Assembly (NCBI RefSeq): GCF_003386195.1
Contig: NZ_QRDX01000002.1
Coordinates: 86,176-140,648, forward strand
Source: Seonamhaeicola aphaedonensis
Lineage (GTDB): Bacteria > Bacteroidota > Bacteroidia > Flavobacteriales > Flavobacteriaceae
DNA: 54,473 nt
Direction of reading: 5' to 3'
Shown in pieces: positions 25,598 to 34,131 of this stretch (the first letter of the stretch is position 1; each line of letters begins with the position of its first letter). The position numbers were made by a program, and so were the translations under genes. The notes beneath the pieces were generated by a model that was not told the DNA's origin, ran no database searches, and worked only from the letters and a program-made list of their open reading frames with translations.

Positions 25598-26654
25598 CTC
25601 CATCAAAAGTGATAGAGGCAAGTTGCATAAGACAAAGTTCAACCAATAAACGTTGATTTTTACTCGATTTATATTTGAGGTCACAATCGTTTGCCAAATT
25701 GATCCCTTGTATTAAAAAGTCTCTTGAAGCCTTTCTAGACTGTTCTAAATATTTTTGTTTTGTCTGGTCACCAACTTCTAAAAGAGGAATAGTGTTTTCG
25801 GTTTTACTAACCAATAAATCTCTAAAATGAGATGCTAAACCTGCAATGTAATGATGACCATCAAAACCTTTCGAAAGTGTTTTATTAAAAAGTAATAGCA
25901 GTTCTGGTATTTTATTTTGTAGAATTAAGTCAGTGCTTTCAAAATAAGTTTCGTAATCCAGTACATTTAAATTTTCTGTTACCGCTTGTCTAGTGAGATT
26001 TTTACCAGAAAAACTAACCACTCTATCAAAAATAGAAAGCGCATCTCTCATAGCGCCATCTGCTTTTTGGGCTATAATGTGTAAAGCATCATCTTCAGCT
26101 TCAACATCTTGTTCTTGTGCAATATATTTTAGATACTCTTTGGCATCTTTTACTGTAATTCGTTTAAAATCGAAAATCTGGCACCGAGACAGAATAGTGG
26201 GTATAATTTTATGCTTTTCAGTAGTTGCTAAAATAAAAATACAATGTTTAGGCGGCTCCTCTAAGGTTTTTAAAAAAGCATTAAAGGCTGCCTGAGACAA
26301 CATGTGTACCTCGTCAATAATATATACCTTATATTTTCCAACTTGGGGTGGAATTCTAACTTGGTCTGTTAGATTTCTAATATCATCAACCGAGTTGTTA
26401 GAGGCCGCATCCAACTCAAAAATATTAAAAGCAAAGTCTTCATCTGTTTCTGTACCATCACTATTAATCATTTTGGCCAATATTCGTGCGCAGGTTGTTT
26501 TACCAACGCCACGTGGGCCAGTAAATAATAAAGCTTGTGCTAAATGATTATTTTCAATGGCATTTAAGAGCGTATTGGTAATAGCCTGTTGGCCAACAAC
26601 ATCCTTAAAGGTTTGTGGTCTATACTTTCTGGCTGATACTACAAAGTGCTCCAT
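25584..26654 (-). CDS. dnaX: DNA polymerase III subunit gamma (DnaX N-terminal part)
   Basis: This 356-aa frame holds the clamp-loader AAA+ ATPase: VSARKYRPQTFKDVVGQ at the start, the Walker A GPRGVGKTTCAR near residue 47, Walker B YIIDEVHML near 115, sensor motif FILATTEKHKIIPTILSRC near 140, and the collar domain at the end. The zero frame reads GAA AAA AAA AAA TAG, so it stops right at the 3' end of the A run, giving a gamma-like product. The classical four zinc-binding cysteines of E. coli DnaX are not seen, which is usual in Bacteroidota. It loads the sliding clamp in replication. The tau part follows in another frame. Confidence 0.93.
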   Translation of the reverse strand: MEHFVVSARKYRPQTFKDVVGQQAITNTLLNAIENNHLAQALLFTGPRGVGKTTCARILAKMINSDGTETDEDFAFNIFELDAASNNSVDDIRNLTDQVRIPPQVGKYKVYIIDEVHMLSQAAFNAFLKTLEEPPKHCIFILATTEKHKIIPTILSRCQIFDFKRITVKDAKEYLKYIAQEQDVEAEDDALHIIAQKADGAMRDALSIFDRVVSFSGKNLTRQAVTENLNVLDYETYFESTDLILQNKIPELLLLFNKTLSKGFDGHHYIAGLASHFRDLLVSKTENTIPLLEVGDQTKQKYLEQSRKASRDFLIQGINLANDCDLKYKSSKNQRLLVELCLMQLASITFDGEKKK

Positions 26655-26661
26655 AGAAATT

Positions 26662-26771
26662 TACGTCAGTTTGAGTGATTTTCGATATAAAATTTATCGA
26701 AAACAAGTAAATTTTAGTCTCAAAAAGTTTCTCGATACATTTCAAATAAACTCGAAACAATCGAAATGACA
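26662..26771. repeat. Dispersed palindromic intergenic element (CGTCAGTTTGAGTG type)
   Basis: The stretch opens with ACGTCAGTTTGAGTG, has a perfect 9-bp inverted repeat TTTTCGATA / TATCGAAAA (26679-26703), and ends with GTTTCTCGATAC and ATCGAAATGACA. From memory, similar segments are scattered between genes in many Flavobacteriaceae genomes. It sits just upstream of dnaX on the minus strand. Function is unknown; a REP-like element is the likeliest reading. Confidence 0.6.
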
Positions 26772-26935
26772 TTTAGACTATAACAAAGTTAAAAATTCAA
26801 CTTACAAATTAGAATTCTAAACGTACTATTTAAAAGGAGTTATTAACAAGTATTCTACAGAGGTTAAACTTGATTATAACAACAAAATAACTTAAATTTA
26901 AATAATTATTTAAGTCATAAAGAATAGATTTTTAA

Positions 26936-27163
26936 ATGCATATAATGGAAACTGTTTGGTTAATAATAATACCAGTATTGATTTTTTTAATGGTTACGGT
27001 TCTTTTTTGGAAGTTTTTTGATGGCTTTTACAAAAGATTGTACAGTAAAAAGCTAAGAGATACTTGGGGCTCTAGAGCTTTTTATTGGAGTAATGGACTT
27101 TTCTTTAGTGGTGGTGTTACAGTTCTAATAATTTATATTTTGCAATCCATAAACATTTTATAA
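26936..27163 (+). CDS. Small two-helix membrane protein (75 aa)
   Basis: This protein begins MHIMETVWLIIIPVLIFLMV, a first membrane helix, then has a basic loop with DGFYKRLYSKKLRDTWGSR and a second hydrophobic helix (GGVTVLIIYILQSINIL). No known domain is recognised. The initiating ATG may be at 26936 or at 26945 (METVW). It lies between a palindromic element and rnpB. Composition and the positive loop between the helices support a real membrane protein, but the assignment rests on sequence pattern only. Confidence 0.55.
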   Translation: MHIMETVWLIIIPVLIFLMVTVLFWKFFDGFYKRLYSKKLRDTWGSRAFYWSNGLFFSGGVTVLIIYILQSINIL

Positions 27164-27273
27164 TTTTAAAATATTGTATAGAGGCAATATCGAAACCTAC
27201 TAAACTTTATCATAGATTCTTTCTTCAAATCTTAGAGAATAAAAAAACTTTAATAAATTTAGAATTACTATTG

Positions 27274-27281
27274 TATTTTTG
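27274..27281 (+). promoter_or_regulatory. -7 box of the rnpB promoter (TATTTTTG)
   Basis: An exact TAnnTTTG match ends four bases before the predicted 5' end of RNase P RNA at 27285, the expected distance for a Bacteroidota promoter. Confidence 0.75.
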
Positions 27282-27284
27282 TAC

Positions 27285-27661
27285 TTAAGTAAATTGCCTT
27301 ATCGCTCAAGTGCTGAATTTATTTTAGCATCTAATCAATGTAGTTTTTTGCTTTGTTGAAAAAGGTACTGAAACAAGTTCAGCACTCTGGGAGGAAAGTC
27401 CGAACACCGCAGTGCAACATAGTGGTTAACGGCCACCAGTCGAGAGGTTAGGAAAAGTGCAACAGAAAGTATGTACAGGTTATGCTGTAGTGAAATCAGG
27501 TAAACTCTATGTGGTGCAATGTCATGTATACCAACGTTTAAGGGTTGCACGCCCAATGTTGGAGGGTAGACAGCTAAAGTGTATTGGTAACAATGCACTG
27601 AGATAAATGATAAGGGTCACGCTTGGACGTGATACAGAATTCGGCTTATAGATTTACTTAA
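27285..27661 (+). ncRNA. rnpB: RNase P RNA (bacterial type A)
   Basis: The conserved core is plain: GGGAGGAAAGTCCGAACACC near 27390 (P4 5' strand and CR-I), a central AGTGCAACAGAAAG segment near 27457, AGGGTAGACAGCTAAAG near 27561, and the 3' core ACAGAATTCGGCTTATAG near 27634. The ends are set by helix P1: TTAAGTAAAT at 27285-27294 pairs with ATTTACTTAA at 27652-27661, giving about 377 nucleotides. RNase P RNA is the ribozyme that trims tRNA 5' ends. It has its own promoter box and a hairpin terminator. Confidence 0.96.
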
Positions 27662-27670
27662 ATATAATAA

Positions 27671-27700
27671 TAAACCCTTCTTAAATTCAAGAAGGGTTTA
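27671..27700. terminator. Bidirectional hairpin terminator between rnpB and the convergent gene
   Basis: A perfect 12-bp stem (TAAACCCTTCTT / AAGAAGGGTTTA) with a 6-base loop lies 10 bases after rnpB and 26 bases before the end of the convergent exported-protein gene. The flanking T-rich or A-rich tracts are weak but present on both sides. Confidence 0.8.
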
Positions 27701-27726
27701 TAGTTAAATACAGTTTATTAGACTAA

Positions 27727-28476
27727 TTACTCTTTTGGAGAATAAGATAAATCTCTCCTTATTTCTCCTGTCACTTCTTCAACTTTTGTGGCATAATTCA
27801 TTACTTTCATAAAGGTATCATAACGTTCAGGTCCTAGTAATTTTTTGTTTTCTTCAGATTTTGTTGCTGAATCTATGGCATCTTTACTAGACATGGCAAC
27901 CATGTAATAGTTTTCTGCTGCGCCAAATCCAGAATGGTAAACTCTGTAATGATTTTTAGAACCTTTACTAGTGTACATTTCCTTAACAGCTTGCATACCT
28001 TCTTTAATTTTTTGATGGTCTTTTGGTAAATAGTGAATAAAATAAAAATCACGATAATCTTGTCCTTCTTGAGTTTGAGTTATACCATCTGGCATGTAAC
28101 TTAGTTCATTACTAAGTACAATAATATAATCGAAGTGGCTGTCATAGCATTGGTCAAATCGTTCAAATAATTTTCCAAAGTCTTCACCCATAGCTTTAGC
28201 CATATCTGCGAATGGTCTTTCGTCTAAGGTGGCAAAATTTTCAATTGGCGATACATATAAATACCTAAAATCATCCATAGTTGTGGTTAACCATTTGCCT
28301 TGAAAATTGTATTCAACACAGGCTGCATTAAATTCTTTGGCTATTTTTTCGTATTCCATAAACGTTGATGGTTTTACGTTATCCTGATGTACCCAGTACA
28401 TTTGTTGGGCAGAGGATAGATTAATGACTAAACATAAGATGATTGCAGAAAAAATTGTTTTTTTGATAGTTTTCAT
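27727..28476 (-). CDS. Exported protein of unknown function (249 aa), possible dimeric alpha/beta-barrel type
   Basis: The N-terminus MKTIKKTIFSAIILCLVINLSSAQ is a signal peptide. The mature part has two similar halves in its pattern (MYWVHQDNVKPSTFMEYEKI and the later HYRVYHSGFGAAENYYMVA), reminiscent of NIPSNAP or dimeric alpha/beta-barrel folds, but I would not assign a function. It lies 25 bases downstream of the SnoaL-like lipoprotein on the same strand, and both are likely one unit acting in the cell envelope. Confidence 0.7.
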   Translation of the reverse strand: MKTIKKTIFSAIILCLVINLSSAQQMYWVHQDNVKPSTFMEYEKIAKEFNAACVEYNFQGKWLTTTMDDFRYLYVSPIENFATLDERPFADMAKAMGEDFGKLFERFDQCYDSHFDYIIVLSNELSYMPDGITQTQEGQDYRDFYFIHYLPKDHQKIKEGMQAVKEMYTSKGSKNHYRVYHSGFGAAENYYMVAMSSKDAIDSATKSEENKKLLGPERYDTFMKVMNYATKVEEVTGEIRRDLSYSPKE

Positions 28477-28501
28477 AATGATGATTATTAGTTTATTAAT
28501 A

Positions 28502-29413
28502 TTAGTTTGTTAAGGGTGGCGAGATACCAAGTTTTTCGAATATGGTTAAATTATCATAATAAGCCTCCTCACTCACAAATTGCCCATCGGCATTTAAAGT
28601 CCATACACTAAATCCATCAGTTTCAATCTTCTTTCCAGTTGGTGCATTGCCCATAAAATCACCATTATGTGTACCAGTAACTGTCCAAGCAATATAAATT
28701 TTATTGTCGTTGATATCTACATTGTTGACCTTAACCGTGAAATCAGGGAAAGCAGTAACAAATGTATTCATGAAGGTTTCATATTCTTCAATGGTTTTTA
28801 CCTCCAGGGTACCATTTGAGGATCGAGTTAAATTTGGGACAGATAGAGCCTTCAAATTTGAAATATCATGTGTATTCCAGCCATCAACCACTTGTGCAAT
28901 GGCATCCATTTTGTTGAGATCCGATTCAGACATGCTCGCAATGTCTTCAAATTCTGAATTCATAGAGGTGCCATCGTAATACACGTGTTCTTCAACAATT
29001 TTTCCATCAACAAATTGCACAGCCAGATGAACGGGAATAATCAATTCTTTTTTGGTGGTGGCCACTGTAGACTTGTGTGTTGCCCAATAGTAGACCCATG
29101 TTTCGTCATCCTTGTCCAACACCATTTCTATGTATTCTTTATCATGGTTAAACCCATATGAGGCCATAGCATCTGCCATAGTTTGTAATTCTTTGGCTCT
29201 GTCAGAAACACTCAAAGGCTTTGTTGAATTCACAAATATTTTTGCGGTATCTACAAAATGACTTTGCCATTTTTCCCAATCTCCAGACTCGTAAGCTTCA
29301 ATGCCAGATTTTAAGGCAGTAGTTTCGGCTGATTCGGCGAAATAGCGCTGTGGTTTGTTTTGGCAAGCAATAAACAGAACTAATGCTAGCCCAATTAGAA
29401 AAAGTTTTTTCAT
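28502..29413 (-). CDS. Lipoprotein with two SnoaL/NTF2-like domains (303 aa)
   Basis: The signal sequence ends with the lipobox LFIAC, with the cysteine near residue 17, so this is a lipoprotein. Residues about 30-150 and 160-295 each look like a SnoaL/NTF2-like fold: the first with EAYESGDWEKWQSHFVDTAKIF, the second with FPDFTVKVNNVDINDNKIYIAWTV-like strands and a typical EEAYYDNLTIFEKLG end. Such folds bind small molecules or serve as scaffolds; the ligand is unknown. A perfect palindrome lies in the upstream region, and the exported protein 27727-28476 follows in the same unit. Confidence 0.75.
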   Translation of the reverse strand: MKKLFLIGLALVLFIACQNKPQRYFAESAETTALKSGIEAYESGDWEKWQSHFVDTAKIFVNSTKPLSVSDRAKELQTMADAMASYGFNHDKEYIEMVLDKDDETWVYYWATHKSTVATTKKELIIPVHLAVQFVDGKIVEEHVYYDGTSMNSEFEDIASMSESDLNKMDAIAQVVDGWNTHDISNLKALSVPNLTRSSNGTLEVKTIEEYETFMNTFVTAFPDFTVKVNNVDINDNKIYIAWTVTGTHNGDFMGNAPTGKKIETDGFSVWTLNADGQFVSEEAYYDNLTIFEKLGISPPLTN

Positions 29414-29454
29414 TTAGTTATGGTTTTAGGTTAGTAATATAATTTTACCACAAC

Positions 29455-29477
29455 CATAAAAGGTATAACCTTTTATG
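29455..29477. promoter_or_regulatory. Perfect 10-bp inverted repeat upstream of the SnoaL-like lipoprotein
   Basis: CATAAAAGGT at 29455-29464 is followed by ATA and the exact inverse ACCTTTTATG at 29468-29477. It lies 42 bases before the minus-strand ATG at 29413, where a repressor or activator could act. No T tract follows, so it is not a terminator. A regulator is inferred, not identified. Confidence 0.5.
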
Positions 29478-29564
29478 AAATAGAATGAAGTTAATAATAG
29501 AGTCAGGGACTCTTAAGGAGAACCCTAATATACTGAAAAAAAAATAATTATAGAATATAAAGAG

Positions 29565-30110
29565 TTAAGTTTTGCTTGTTTCAAAAAAACTAAAAACGTT
29601 ACCGCCATAACTTTTGGAGTAACTATAATGATGTAAATTGGATAAGTCTGTATGTTTTGAATGCTCAATTATTAAAAGTCCGTTTTCTTCTAGCAGATTA
29701 TTACCGAAAACTAAATCTGGTATAGCAGTAAACTGTTCAAGAGTAAAATTATAAGGTGGATCAGCAAAAATAATATCAGACTTTATGGTAGACTTTTCTA
29801 AAAATTTAAATACATCACTTTTTATTGTTTGAATGGGCATTTCAAACATTTCTGCAGTTTTGTTTATAAACTTTATACAGTTAAAATTTTGATCAACGCT
29901 AATAATATTTTGTGTTCCTCTTGAAGCAAATTCATAACTTATATTACCAGTACCAGCAAACAAATCTAATGCAACAACATCTTCAAAATAGTAAAGGTTA
30001 TTTATAATATTAAATAACGATTCCTTAGCCATATCTGTGGTTGGACGAACAGGAAGATTTTTTGGAGCTACAATCTTCCTTCTTTTGTATGTTCCTGATA
30101 TTATGCGCAT
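29565..30110 (-). CDS. rsmD: 16S rRNA (guanine-966-N2)-methyltransferase RsmD
   Basis: This 181-aa protein begins MRIISGTYKRRKIVAPKNLPVRPTTD, the RsmD signature, has the SAM-binding motif LDLFAGTGNISYEFASRG near residue 48 and the catalytic DPPYNF near residue 120. It methylates G966 of 16S rRNA during small-subunit assembly. Its start codon shares one base with the stop of the upstream DUF3822 gene (TAATG), so the two are translationally coupled. Confidence 0.95.
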   Translation of the reverse strand: MRIISGTYKRRKIVAPKNLPVRPTTDMAKESLFNIINNLYYFEDVVALDLFAGTGNISYEFASRGTQNIISVDQNFNCIKFINKTAEMFEMPIQTIKSDVFKFLEKSTIKSDIIFADPPYNFTLEQFTAIPDLVFGNNLLEENGLLIIEHSKHTDLSNLHHYSYSKSYGGNVFSFFETSKT

Positions 30111-30937
30111 TAAAAACTTTTAATTAAAGCAAAATTTGAAGATATAGAATTGGGTGTTTCAGAGTATTTAAATGAATCATTTCTGTTACCAAAATTAACA
30201 TGCCGTATATATTTATACGCAATTTTGTAGAATTCATCGTCTTTATCTATATCACCAATAAAAATAAGATTGAAAACTTCTGGGTTTAAGTTTAGTTGCT
30301 CTGCAGTGAATAAAATATAGTATATAAAATCTTCTTTGGTAGCGTACTCAAATGTGTTGTAGAATAATAATTTAGACTTATCTACAATAATGAGTTCAAA
30401 GTGGTTTGAACTTACATTTACATAAAATTTTGTGCTTTCAGAGTTCTTTTCCAATTGAAGAATTGATTCAATTAAAACAGATGAAATATGCCTAAAGGTG
30501 AACTCTCCGTACCTATCATACAAAAAGTTATTTATATTAATGTAAGGCACATATACACATACACTTTCGTTTAAATTTATATGGTCATATGTTATGTAAT
30601 CAGACTTTAATATCCTAGAATTAAATTTTAAGTAATCTGCTAAAGCATCTTCATTAAATAAAGATTTTGGTACAAGTGTAGACAACTCATTATCATGAAT
30701 AACATGTACTTTGCTAAAGCTTATTTGAAGTGTGATTTCTGAATTAAACAACCCTTTTAATTGATCCAATAACTCTAGTGGGTTTAGCTTTTTGTTGAAA
30801 CTAATTTGTTTGAGTGTGGTTATTGTTTTGGTATGTCTTTCTAGGATACAAAAAGAAAGTCCATTCAAACTTATTTGAATGGACAGTTCTAAATTAGTTA
30901 GTTTATTTTTAGTGCTGTTACTACTCGTTATCGCCAT
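30110..30937 (-). CDS. DUF3822 family protein (275 aa)
   Basis: No signal peptide or membrane segment is seen. The sequence ELSIQISLNGLSFCILERHTKTI at the start and the later VFNLIFIGDID segment resemble the DUF3822 family, an actin-like (ASKHA) protein of Bacteroidota that is nearly always encoded just before rsmD. Its function is not known. It overlaps the upstream membrane-protein gene by 17 bases and touches rsmD, so the three form one operon. Confidence 0.8.
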   Translation of the reverse strand: MAITSSNSTKNKLTNLELSIQISLNGLSFCILERHTKTITTLKQISFNKKLNPLELLDQLKGLFNSEITLQISFSKVHVIHDNELSTLVPKSLFNEDALADYLKFNSRILKSDYITYDHINLNESVCVYVPYININNFLYDRYGEFTFRHISSVLIESILQLEKNSESTKFYVNVSSNHFELIIVDKSKLLFYNTFEYATKEDFIYYILFTAEQLNLNPEVFNLIFIGDIDKDDEFYKIAYKYIRHVNFGNRNDSFKYSETPNSISSNFALIKSF

Positions 30938-31658
30938 AAGTTTTAGGCCAATTTCCAGATGTATTTACCTCATCCATTGATCCCACTTTTAGAGCATCTC
31001 CGTTTACACCATCAACTGATACAACTTGGTTTTCTTGAACCAATAAATCTGGGTTTTGATCATGTAAAATAACATTCTTTTTAACAGAGGCTTCAAAAAC
31101 AGGAATATTAATACCGTTTTGTTCTAGAAAACCTGCTTGCAATTTAAATTTCTCTCCAGCCTTTCCAACAGGTACATTCATCATGGTTTTATATCTATCA
31201 GAATTTTTAAACAATGAATCCTTAATTGAAACAAATCCTAGAGTATCAATGATAACAATATCTTTATAGGTATCTACTTGATATAATCTAGTTAAAGCAT
31301 CATCAATAACACTAGAGTCTCTTCTTTGCGTAATTGTAAATTCAGCAGTATCAATGAACTTTACTAAACCGTCAAAGTCTTTGGCAAATTTTCCTGTTAC
31401 AGTTTTATGTGCTAACTGTGCATCTCTAATATCAACTAAACTTTCAATTATTTGAGCATAACGCTTTTTCTTAACCTTATTAAATTGGATAGGTTCGTAT
31501 ATCGACATATATGTTTGATAGCCTAAAAATGCAATTAATAACCAAAGGGCTATAGTTAAAAAAGGTTTGGCTTTAGCTGGCACAAATTTGTCTATTAATT
31601 TAACTAATACTATTGTTAGCACAATAACACCAACTGCAATAAGGATAAATGTTAACAT
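30921..31658 (-). CDS. Conserved membrane-anchored protein of unknown function (245 aa)
   Basis: Two hydrophobic helices near the N-terminus (MLTFILIAVGVIVLTIVLV and FLTIALWLLIAFLGYQTYM) anchor a soluble domain of about 190 residues. The part after the helices (KKKRYAQIIESLVDIRDAQLAHKTVTG) is conserved in Bacteroidota as a pseudopilin-like or hypothetical segment. I do not recognise a function. It is the first gene of the operon with DUF3822 and rsmD. Confidence 0.75.
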   Translation of the reverse strand: MLTFILIAVGVIVLTIVLVKLIDKFVPAKAKPFLTIALWLLIAFLGYQTYMSIYEPIQFNKVKKKRYAQIIESLVDIRDAQLAHKTVTGKFAKDFDGLVKFIDTAEFTITQRRDSSVIDDALTRLYQVDTYKDIVIIDTLGFVSIKDSLFKNSDRYKTMMNVPVGKAGEKFKLQAGFLEQNGINIPVFEASVKKNVILHDQNPDLLVQENQVVSVDGVNGDALKVGSMDEVNTSGNWPKTYGDNE

Positions 31659-31695
31659 TGTTGTTTTTTAATTAAAAGTTATCAAAGGTCTTTCG

Positions 31696-31703
31696 CAAAT
31701 CTA
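31696..31703 (-). promoter_or_regulatory. -7 box of the DUF3822-rsmD operon (TAGATTTG)
   Basis: An exact TAnnTTTG match on the minus strand lies 38 bases before the first ATG of the operon at 31658. Confidence 0.6.
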
Positions 31704-31750
31704 CAATTTTTTTTTAATCGTTAAAACACCCAGCTAATAAAAATCATTTC

Positions 31751-31758
31751 TATATTTG
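31751..31758 (+). promoter_or_regulatory. -7 box of the RecD-like helicase gene (TATATTTG)
   Basis: This exact match covers the alternative TTG start at 31756, which argues that translation begins at the ATG at 31786 instead. Confidence 0.65.
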
Positions 31759-31785
31759 AATAATTTATTTTTTGCTAAATCCTTA

Positions 31786-33210
31786 ATGACGCCTCCAGAA
31801 TTTTATTCCCTTATAAAACAGCAATTTCCGTTTCAACCCACACTAAAACAGGATATTGTTCTGCAGCAGTTGTCAGATTTTATTTTTAGTAAATCGCCTA
31901 ATGCTTTATACGTTTTAAAGGGATATGCGGGTACTGGTAAAACTACAATAATTGGTACTATTGTTACTAACTTATGGAAAGCAAAAAAGAGTGCTGTTTT
32001 AATGGCACCAACTGGTAGAGCCGCTAAGGTAATTTCTAATTACTCTAAAAAAGAGGCGTTTACAATCCATAAAAAAATATACTTCCCAAAGAAAGAGAAA
32101 AACGGTGGTGTAAAATTTGTTTTGCAGCCCAATAAGCACAAGGATACTATTTTTATTGTAGATGAAGCCTCTATGATTCCAGATACTCCTGGTGAATCTA
32201 AGCTTTTTGAAAATGGTTCATTATTAGATGATTTAATGCAGTATGTATATTCGGGTCACAAATGTAAATTACTTTTAATTGGAGATACTGCTCAACTGCC
32301 ACCTGTTAAGTTAGACCTTAGCCCTGCATTAGATGAGAACTCCATTAGTCTTAACTACAACAAAGAGGTGAGTAAAATGGAACTAGACGAGGTAGTAAGG
32401 CAAGAATATGATTCGGGTATTTTAGCAAATGCTACTGTTTTAAGAGAAGTGCTCTCTACTGAGAATCAGAATTATTTTAAGTTTGATATAAATGGTTTTA
32501 AAGATATTGTTAGACTCATTGACGGTCATGAAATAATGGATGCTATTAATGGGGCGTATTCTGACTTAGGCAATGAAGAAACAACTATTATTGTAAGAAG
32601 TAATAAAAGAGCAAATTTATATAATGAGCAGATACGAAGTAGAATTCTTTTTAATGATAACGAATTGTCTACTGGTGATTATTTAATGGTGGTTAAGAAT
32701 AACTATTTCTGGATTAAACCTACTACCGAGGCAGGTTTTATTGCTAACGGAGATATTATTGAAGTTTTAGAAATCTTTAGTATTGAAGATCTTTATGGTT
32801 TTAGATTTGCATCCGTAAAAATTAGGATGGTTGATTACCCTAGAATGCGCCCTTTTGAGACCGTATTACTTTTAGATACCATAAACGCAGAAACCCCGTC
32901 TTTATCTTATGAGGACTCCAACAAACTTTATCAAGAAGTAGCTAAAGATTTTGAAAACGAATCGAGTAATTATCGCAGGTTTCTAAAAATTAAGGGTAAT
33001 AAACATTTCAATGCATTACAAGTAAAATTCTCTTATGCTATTACATGTCATAAATCTCAGGGAGGGCAATGGCATACCGTTTTTGTAGAGCAACCTTATT
33101 TGCCAAATGGTATAGACAAAGACTATTTACGTTGGCTTTATACCGCCGTAACAAGAGCCAAAGAAAAATTGTATCTTATAGGTTTTAGAGATGATTTTTT
33201 TGAAGTTTAA
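31786..33210 (+). CDS. RecD-like superfamily 1 ATP-dependent helicase / AAA ATPase
   Basis: The ATG at 31786 is chosen because an upstream in-frame TTG at 31756 overlaps the promoter box; the product is 474 aa. Motif I is GYAGTGKTTIIGT near residue 50, motif II is VDEASMI near 125, motif III is LIGDTAQLPPV near 165, and the C-terminal UvrD/RecD part has VKFSYAITCHKSQGGQW near 415 and YTAVTRAKEKLYLIG near 455. This is the short, stand-alone RecD2-like form common in Bacteroidota, likely acting in DNA repair. No RecB or RecC partner is encoded nearby. Confidence 0.88.
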   Translation: MTPPEFYSLIKQQFPFQPTLKQDIVLQQLSDFIFSKSPNALYVLKGYAGTGKTTIIGTIVTNLWKAKKSAVLMAPTGRAAKVISNYSKKEAFTIHKKIYFPKKEKNGGVKFVLQPNKHKDTIFIVDEASMIPDTPGESKLFENGSLLDDLMQYVYSGHKCKLLLIGDTAQLPPVKLDLSPALDENSISLNYNKEVSKMELDEVVRQEYDSGILANATVLREVLSTENQNYFKFDINGFKDIVRLIDGHEIMDAINGAYSDLGNEETTIIVRSNKRANLYNEQIRSRILFNDNELSTGDYLMVVKNNYFWIKPTTEAGFIANGDIIEVLEIFSIEDLYGFRFASVKIRMVDYPRMRPFETVLLLDTINAETPSLSYEDSNKLYQEVAKDFENESSNYRRFLKIKGNKHFNALQVKFSYAITCHKSQGGQWHTVFVEQPYLPNGIDKDYLRWLYTAVTRAKEKLYLIGFRDDFFEV

Positions 33211-33361
33211 ATATTATTTCTTCCTTGAAATAATTATTTACTTTTGATTGTGAATTGATATATAATGTATGAAACGAGCCATAGTAACTAAATGAATATA
33301 CCCATCACAAAGCGTATTGGTGAATTATATCTGACCCTTATAAAAAAATAAAAGTTAATAG

Positions 33362-34090
33362 ATGAAAATAATTTCAATGATTCCCGCACGTTATAGTGCT
33401 TCTAGGTTTCCAGGAAAACTCTTGCAAGATTTGAATGGTAAATCGGTGATTTTAAGAACCTATGAAGCAACTGTGGCAACCCATTTGTTTGATGATGTTT
33501 TTGTTGTAACAGATAGCGATATTATCTATAATGAAATTGTTAATAATGGTGGAAAGGCTATTATGAGTATAAAACAACATGATTGTGGAAGCGATAGAAT
33601 AGCCGAGGCTGTTGAAAATATGGATATTGATGTTGTAATTAATGTTCAAGGAGATGAACCTTTCACAGATAAAGAGTCATTATCAAAATTAATTCAGGTT
33701 TTTAAAGCCGATGATGATAATGAGGTTGATTTGGCATCCTTGATGGTTCACATAACTGATGCTGATGAGATTAAAAACCCCAATACGGTTAAGGTAATTA
33801 TAGACCAATCAAACTTCGCTTTGTATTTTTCTAGAAGCCCCATTCCTTATTTACGCGATGAAAGCGTAAAGGTGAAATATTACAAACACAAAGGGGTTTA
33901 TGCGTTTAGAAAGCAGGCTATTTTAGATTTTTATAGATTACCAATGAAAACTTTAGAGGCTGCTGAAAAACTAGAACAGCTAAGGTATTTAGAATATGGT
34001 AAACGAATTAAAATGGTTGAAACGAATGTTCAAGGTATTGAAATTGATACCCCAGAAGATTTAGAGCGAGCCAAAAAAGCCTGGAAATAG
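33362..34090 (+). CDS. kdsB: 3-deoxy-manno-octulosonate cytidylyltransferase
   Basis: This 242-aa cytosolic enzyme starts [21 protein letters not shown], the nucleotidyltransferase signature, and has [11 protein letters not shown] near residue 95 and the [15 protein letters not shown] motif near 180. KdsB activates Kdo with CTP to CMP-Kdo for lipopolysaccharide core synthesis. The next genes on the same strand are a HAD hydrolase and a KdnB-like dehydrogenase, which supports a Kdo-linked function for the group. Confidence 0.95.
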   Translation: MKIISMIPARYSASRFPGKLLQDLNGKSVILRTYEATVATHLFDDVFVVTDSDIIYNEIVNNGGKAIMSIKQHDCGSDRIAEAVENMDIDVVINVQGDEPFTDKESLSKLIQVFKADDDNEVDLASLMVHITDADEIKNPNTVKVIIDQSNFALYFSRSPIPYLRDESVKVKYYKHKGVYAFRKQAILDFYRLPMKTLEAAEKLEQLRYLEYGKRIKMVETNVQGIEIDTPEDLERAKKAWK

Positions 34091-34131
34091 GTTACAATAA
34101 TTTCTCTGATTAAGAAACATAGAACTTGTAG

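Noticed and set aside
25598-25684. Independent start for the tau C-terminal frame at a GTG at 25684
   Set aside because: The peptide before the A run is the out-of-frame reading of the DnaX collar domain; the frame only makes sense as a continuation of dnaX.
27335-27598. 87-codon minus-strand frame
   Set aside because: It lies wholly inside the RNase P RNA gene, whose conserved core explains the sequence.
31756-31785. TTG start for the RecD-like helicase
   Set aside because: It lies within the promoter -7 box; the ATG at 31786 gives a complete domain.
33222-33245. Hairpin with TTATTTC / GAAATAA after the helicase gene
   Set aside because: The stem is short and purely AT with no clean T tract, so I do not call it a terminator.
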